Source of the DNA: Lachnospiraceae bacterium UBA4260
Lineage (GTDB): Bacteria; Bacillota; Clostridia; Lachnospirales; Lachnospiraceae
Length of the DNA stretch: 26,254 bases
Reading direction: 5' to 3'
Assembly: GCA_002395235.1 (NCBI GenBank)
Contig: DGWK01000022.1
Location: forward strand, 60,900-87,153
Shown piece by piece: positions 23,338 to 26,254 of this stretch; the first letter of the stretch is position 1; each line of letters starts with the position of its first letter. The notes beneath the pieces are model-generated. The model was not told the origin of the DNA. It ran no database searches and saw only the letters and a program-made list of their open reading frames with translations. A program made the translations under genes and the position numbers.

Positions 23338-23826
23338 TTATTTGCCCTGCTCGCTGCACTTGAGAAGCGCCAGAGTGCCGGTCCTCGCGATCTCGATGAT
23401 GCTGACCGTGCGCAGCGTGTCCAGAAAGATCTGGACTCTCTCGGGCGTGTCGCACATCTGGATGGTCATCATAGTCTTGGACATATCCACTATTTTGGCA
23501 TCCATGATCTCGCAGTTCTCCATGATGTCCTTGCGGTTCGTGCGGTTGTAGCGCACTTTGACCAGCATCAGCTCGCGGTTGATGCTCTCCGTCTCGTCGA
23601 AAGTCTTGACCTTGATCACATCGAGCTTCTTGTTGAGCTGCTTCTCGATCTGCTCGAGAGTCCTGCGGTCCCCGCTGGAAACGATCACCATATTGGAGAC
23701 GTTCTTGTCCTCGGTCTCTCCCACGGCAAGGGAGTCGATATTAAAGCATCTGCGCCAGAACAGCCCCGCGACCTTGCACAGCACACCGGACCGGTTCTCG
23801 ACCAGAACAGAATAAATTCTCTTCAT
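23338..23826 (-). CDS. ilvN: Acetolactate synthase small subunit (divergent copy)
   Basis: A second ACT-domain regulatory subunit, 162 residues, directly downstream of ilvB by 80 nt. It has ENRSGVLCKVAGLFWRRCFN (10-29) and a C-terminal domain starting NRELMLVKVRYNRTNRKDIM. It keeps the overall family layout but departs from the consensus: the RRG(F/Y)NI turn of the ACT domain reads RRCFNI, with C27 in place of glycine, and the adjacent residues also differ from the other copy. The start follows AGAGG by 8 nt. It probably forms the natural partner of the IlvB encoded with it; feedback behaviour may differ from the other copy. Confidence 0.9.
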   Translation of the reverse strand: MKRIYSVLVENRSGVLCKVAGLFWRRCFNIDSLAVGETEDKNVSNMVIVSSGDRRTLEQIEKQLNKKLDVIKVKTFDETESINRELMLVKVRYNRTNRKDIMENCEIMDAKIVDMSKTMMTIQMCDTPERVQIFLDTLRTVSIIEIARTGTLALLKCSEQGK

Positions 23827-23906
23827 AACTGATTCCTCTTTCTGTTATCCGCCCAAAAATCGCATGATCCACGCCTGTTTTTGCCAAAACAGAGCGCAGC
23901 TCCGGA

Positions 23907-25571
23907 TCAGACCACCAGCTTCGGGTCGATGATCACTTCAAGGAGTGTCGACTCGTCATCGGAAAGGAACTTCTCGATTCCGCTGTCCATGTCTTCCACG
24001 GCCGCGATCTGCTGATAGCGGATCCCGTAAGCTTCCGCGAGCTTTCTGAAATCCGGGATCGAGTCTCCCAGATCGATGACCGAATAGCGGTCCTGATAGG
24101 TAAAATGCTGATACTGGCGGACCAGTCCCAGAACGTTGTTGCGAAGCACGACGATCTTGACCGGCACGTTGTACTGCTTCATGGTGGCGAGTTCCATCAT
24201 GGTCATCTGGAAGCCGCCGTCTCCGCATACAGCCACGACCTGTCGGTCGGGAGCTCCGAGCTTGGCGCCCAGCGCGGCCGGGACAGAATAACCCATAGTT
24301 CCCATTCCGCCGCTCGTGAGGAACCGGCTGTTCTCCTTGATCACACAGTTGGCGCAAGACCACAGCTGGTTCTGGCCGACGTCCGCGACGTAAATCGCGT
24401 CGTCCTTCATGGCTCTGGACAGGCGCTTGATGAAGATCTCCGGATTGACCATGAGCGCGTTGATCTCCTGCTCCGTCAATGTGGAGGAGTACATGTGGCG
24501 CTTCCTTCTGGAAGCGTTCTGCGTGTCATCCTTGTAGCCGTCCAGCTTGTCGATCCAGAGCGAATAGTCCGCCTCGATCTCCGCCTTGTTGAACTCCTCG
24601 AAGACATGCGCGATGTCGCCTACCAGAGGAATGGTAGGACCCGCGTTCTTGCCGATCTCTGCCGGATCGACGTCAATATGGACCAGAACTTTATTCTCTG
24701 TGATCAGATCGGGCTGGCTGATCGTGCGGTCCGCGACGCGCGCGCCCACCATGATGATCATATCCGAATCATTCATGGCCCGGTTGCCGTACGCCTGCCC
24801 GTTATTTCCGACCATTCCGTAGAAAAGGAAGTGGTTGGTGGGAAGCACGCCAAGTCCCATCATGGTGCACACCACCGGGATGTCGTTGTTCTCGACAAAT
24901 GTCCGCACCTTCTGCTTCGCGCCCTTGCTCAGGTGCACGCCGCCGCCGACGCAGATGATCGGTCTCTTGGCCTTCTGCAGTTCCTTGATCACTTTTTTGA
25001 TCTGAACGGCGTGGCCGGTGACAGTGGGCTTGTAAGTGCGGATGCTCACCGTCTCGGGGTAGGAAAACTTGCGGATCTCCGCTTTCTGGATATCGATCGG
25101 GATATCGATCAGGACAGGACCTTTTCGTCCCGTGCCGGCGATATGAAAGGCTTCCTTAATGATCCTCGGGATATCCGAGGCCTTGCGCACGATATAGCTG
25201 AATTTGACGAAGGATTCGCAGGCGCCGGATACATCGACCTCCTGGAACACATCGCTTCCCATCAGGGACGAGTCCACCTGTCCCGTGATGCAGACGAGCG
25301 GAATGCTGTCCGCAAAGGCAGTGGCTATTCCCGTGATCAGATTCGTCGCGCCGGGGCCGCTGGTAGCAACAGCGACGCCCACCTTCCCGGTGATCCTGGC
25401 GTATCCGCTGGCCTCATGAGCCGCGTTCTGCTCCTGCCTGACAAGAATCGTCTTGATATTCGTGTCAAGAATACTGTTGAAAAAAGGACAGATCGCCACT
25501 CCGGGATACCCGAAGACGTATTCGACTCCCTCGAGTTCGAGACATTTCACAATTGCATCTGCTGCTATCAT
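23907..25571 (-). CDS. ilvB: Acetolactate synthase large (catalytic) subunit
   Basis: The thiamine-diphosphate- and FAD-dependent first enzyme of valine, leucine and isoleucine synthesis. The 554-residue protein has the catalytic glutamate E47 in VRQEQNAAHEASGYAR, the SGPGATNLITGIA segment, a central FAD domain (VGGGVHLSKGAKQ region) and the C-terminal ThDP motif from GDG (450) to NN (478-479). Length is slightly below the common 560-590. The loop normally reading GYPGGA is GYPGVA (21-26). The ATG at 25571 follows AGGAGG by 7 nt. It lies only 26 nt after tyrS and is followed by a small-subunit gene, so a tyrS-ilvB-ilvN transcript is possible. Confidence 0.96.
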   Translation of the reverse strand: MIAADAIVKCLELEGVEYVFGYPGVAICPFFNSILDTNIKTILVRQEQNAAHEASGYARITGKVGVAVATSGPGATNLITGIATAFADSIPLVCITGQVDSSLMGSDVFQEVDVSGACESFVKFSYIVRKASDIPRIIKEAFHIAGTGRKGPVLIDIPIDIQKAEIRKFSYPETVSIRTYKPTVTGHAVQIKKVIKELQKAKRPIICVGGGVHLSKGAKQKVRTFVENNDIPVVCTMMGLGVLPTNHFLFYGMVGNNGQAYGNRAMNDSDMIIMVGARVADRTISQPDLITENKVLVHIDVDPAEIGKNAGPTIPLVGDIAHVFEEFNKAEIEADYSLWIDKLDGYKDDTQNASRRKRHMYSSTLTEQEINALMVNPEIFIKRLSRAMKDDAIYVADVGQNQLWSCANCVIKENSRFLTSGGMGTMGYSVPAALGAKLGAPDRQVVAVCGDGGFQMTMMELATMKQYNVPVKIVVLRNNVLGLVRQYQHFTYQDRYSVIDLGDSIPDFRKLAEAYGIRYQQIAAVEDMDSGIEKFLSDDESTLLEVIIDPKLVV

Positions 25572-25597
25572 CTATCATCCTCCTGATGTCTGACCGT

Positions 25598-26254
25598 TCA
25601 GCTCTTAACCAGTTTGAAGCTCTTCTTTCCTCTCTTGACGAGCTTTCCGTCTTTGAGCTCATCTTTTGTAAAGACCGCCTTGAAATCCTGGACCTTGACG
25701 CCGTCGACGGTTACGCCGCCCTGAATGACATCGCGGCGCGCGTCGCCTCTGGACTTCTCGAGGCCTGCCTTAACGAGAATGGTCAGAATATCGACTTCTC
25801 CGTTCTCACCAAAATCTTCCGCCGCGAGAACTGCGGTGGGGACATTGTCCATGCTGCCGGGCGTAGCCGCGCTGAACAGCGCTTCCGCGCCTGCTTTGGC
25901 CTTTGCCGCCTCATCGCTCCCGTGTACCAGTGTGGTCAGCTCCTGCGCCAGGATCTCCTTAGCCGTGTTGAGCTGCGCGCCCTCCCACTTGTCCATCTCG
26001 TCGATCTGCTCGAGGGGAAGGAAAGTCATCATGCGCAGGCACTTGAGAACGTCCGCGTCGCCGATATTTCTCCAGTACTGATAGAAATCGTAAGGGGAAG
26101 TCTTGTCGGGATCCAGCCAGACGGCGCCCTTCGCTGTTTTGCCCATCTTCTTTCCTTCCGAATTGAGAAGGAGCGTGATGGTCATGGCGTAGGCGTCCTT
26201 GCCCAGCTTCTTGCGGATCAGCTCGGTGCCGGCCAGCATGTTGCTCCACTGGTC
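25598..26254 (-). CDS. tyrS: Tyrosine--tRNA ligase, C-terminal part
   Basis: Charges tRNA-Tyr with tyrosine. The last 218 residues are present and in frame to the window edge (DQWSNMLAGTELIRKK at the left end of the visible part). The class I signature loop reads KKMGKT, the TyrRS form of KMSKS. It is followed by the anticodon-binding helical domain (YDFYQYWRNIGDADVLKCLR) and a C-terminal S4 RNA-binding domain (SRGDARRDVIQGGVTVDGVK) ending FKLVKS. The upstream part, and any T-box leader, lies outside the window. Confidence 0.95.
   Translation of the reverse strand, partial: DQWSNMLAGTELIRKKLGKDAYAMTITLLLNSEGKKMGKTAKGAVWLDPDKTSPYDFYQYWRNIGDADVLKCLRMMTFLPLEQIDEMDKWEGAQLNTAKEILAQELTTLVHGSDEAAKAKAGAEALFSAATPGSMDNVPTAVLAAEDFGENGEVDILTILVKAGLEKSRGDARRDVIQGGVTVDGVKVQDFKAVFTKDELKDGKLVKRGKKSFKLVKS

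Noticed and set aside
23827..23906. Terminator between ilvB and ilvN
   Set aside because: CTGTTTT-GGCA-AAAACAG can fold on the minus strand, but it is A/T-rich and not followed by a U run.

Overview
The window is an ordinary chromosomal stretch of a moderately GC-rich Firmicute, most likely a member of the Clostridia resembling Lachnospiraceae. This rests on the strong AGGAGG-type ribosome binding sites, consensus sigma-A promoters (TTGNNN-N17-TATAAT), the secG-rnr-smpB-ssrA order, the single-chain glycyl-tRNA synthetase and the SEDS/PBP gene pair. No species call is possible from sequence reading alone. No prophage, IS element, CRISPR array or tRNA/rRNA gene was seen.

Layout. (a) 1-5392, minus strand: start of glycyl-tRNA synthetase with its own promoter, preceded by an M16C presequence-protease-like peptidase, era and recO. 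(b) 5393-6060: a spacer and one lone plus-strand gene of unknown function. (c) 6127-9748, minus: the protein-export/RNA-quality-control block secG, rnr, smpB and ssrA (tmRNA), with terminators after secG and after ssrA. (d) 9890-15347, minus: a class B penicillin-binding protein, a SEDS glycosyltransferase and a large U32 protein. (e) 15397-17579, minus: an inverted repeat, then zapA, ruvB and ruvA, with a good promoter ahead of ruvA. (f) 17742-21482, plus: two consecutive small/large subunit pairs of the isopropylmalate dehydratase/homoaconitase family (D-C-D-C), closed by a bidirectional terminator. (g) 21488-26254, minus: a palindromic repeat, then ilvC, an acetolactate synthase small subunit, a strong internal promoter with operator-like palindromes, a second and more divergent small subunit, the acetolactate synthase large subunit, and the 3' part of tyrS.

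How the genes work together. Regions f and g form a converging branched-chain amino acid block. IlvB with two ACT-domain regulators makes acetohydroxyacids, IlvC converts them, and the LeuCD-type isomerases serve leucine and possibly the citramalate route to isoleucine or another hydroxyacid. No leuA, leuB, ilvD or ilvE is in the window. Region c supplies ribosome rescue: tmRNA, its partner SmpB and RNase R, which degrades the faulty mRNA. Region d is a peptidoglycan polymerase/transpeptidase pair, and region e holds Holliday-junction resolution plus a Z-ring regulator.

The points most worth a second look are the doubled dehydratase cassette with a changed Fe-S signature in one copy, the two unlike IlvN proteins under separate promoters, an ssrA tag ending in LQAA, the orphan gene beside ssrA, and several structured intergenic repeats. 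I found no convincing new multi-gene system.
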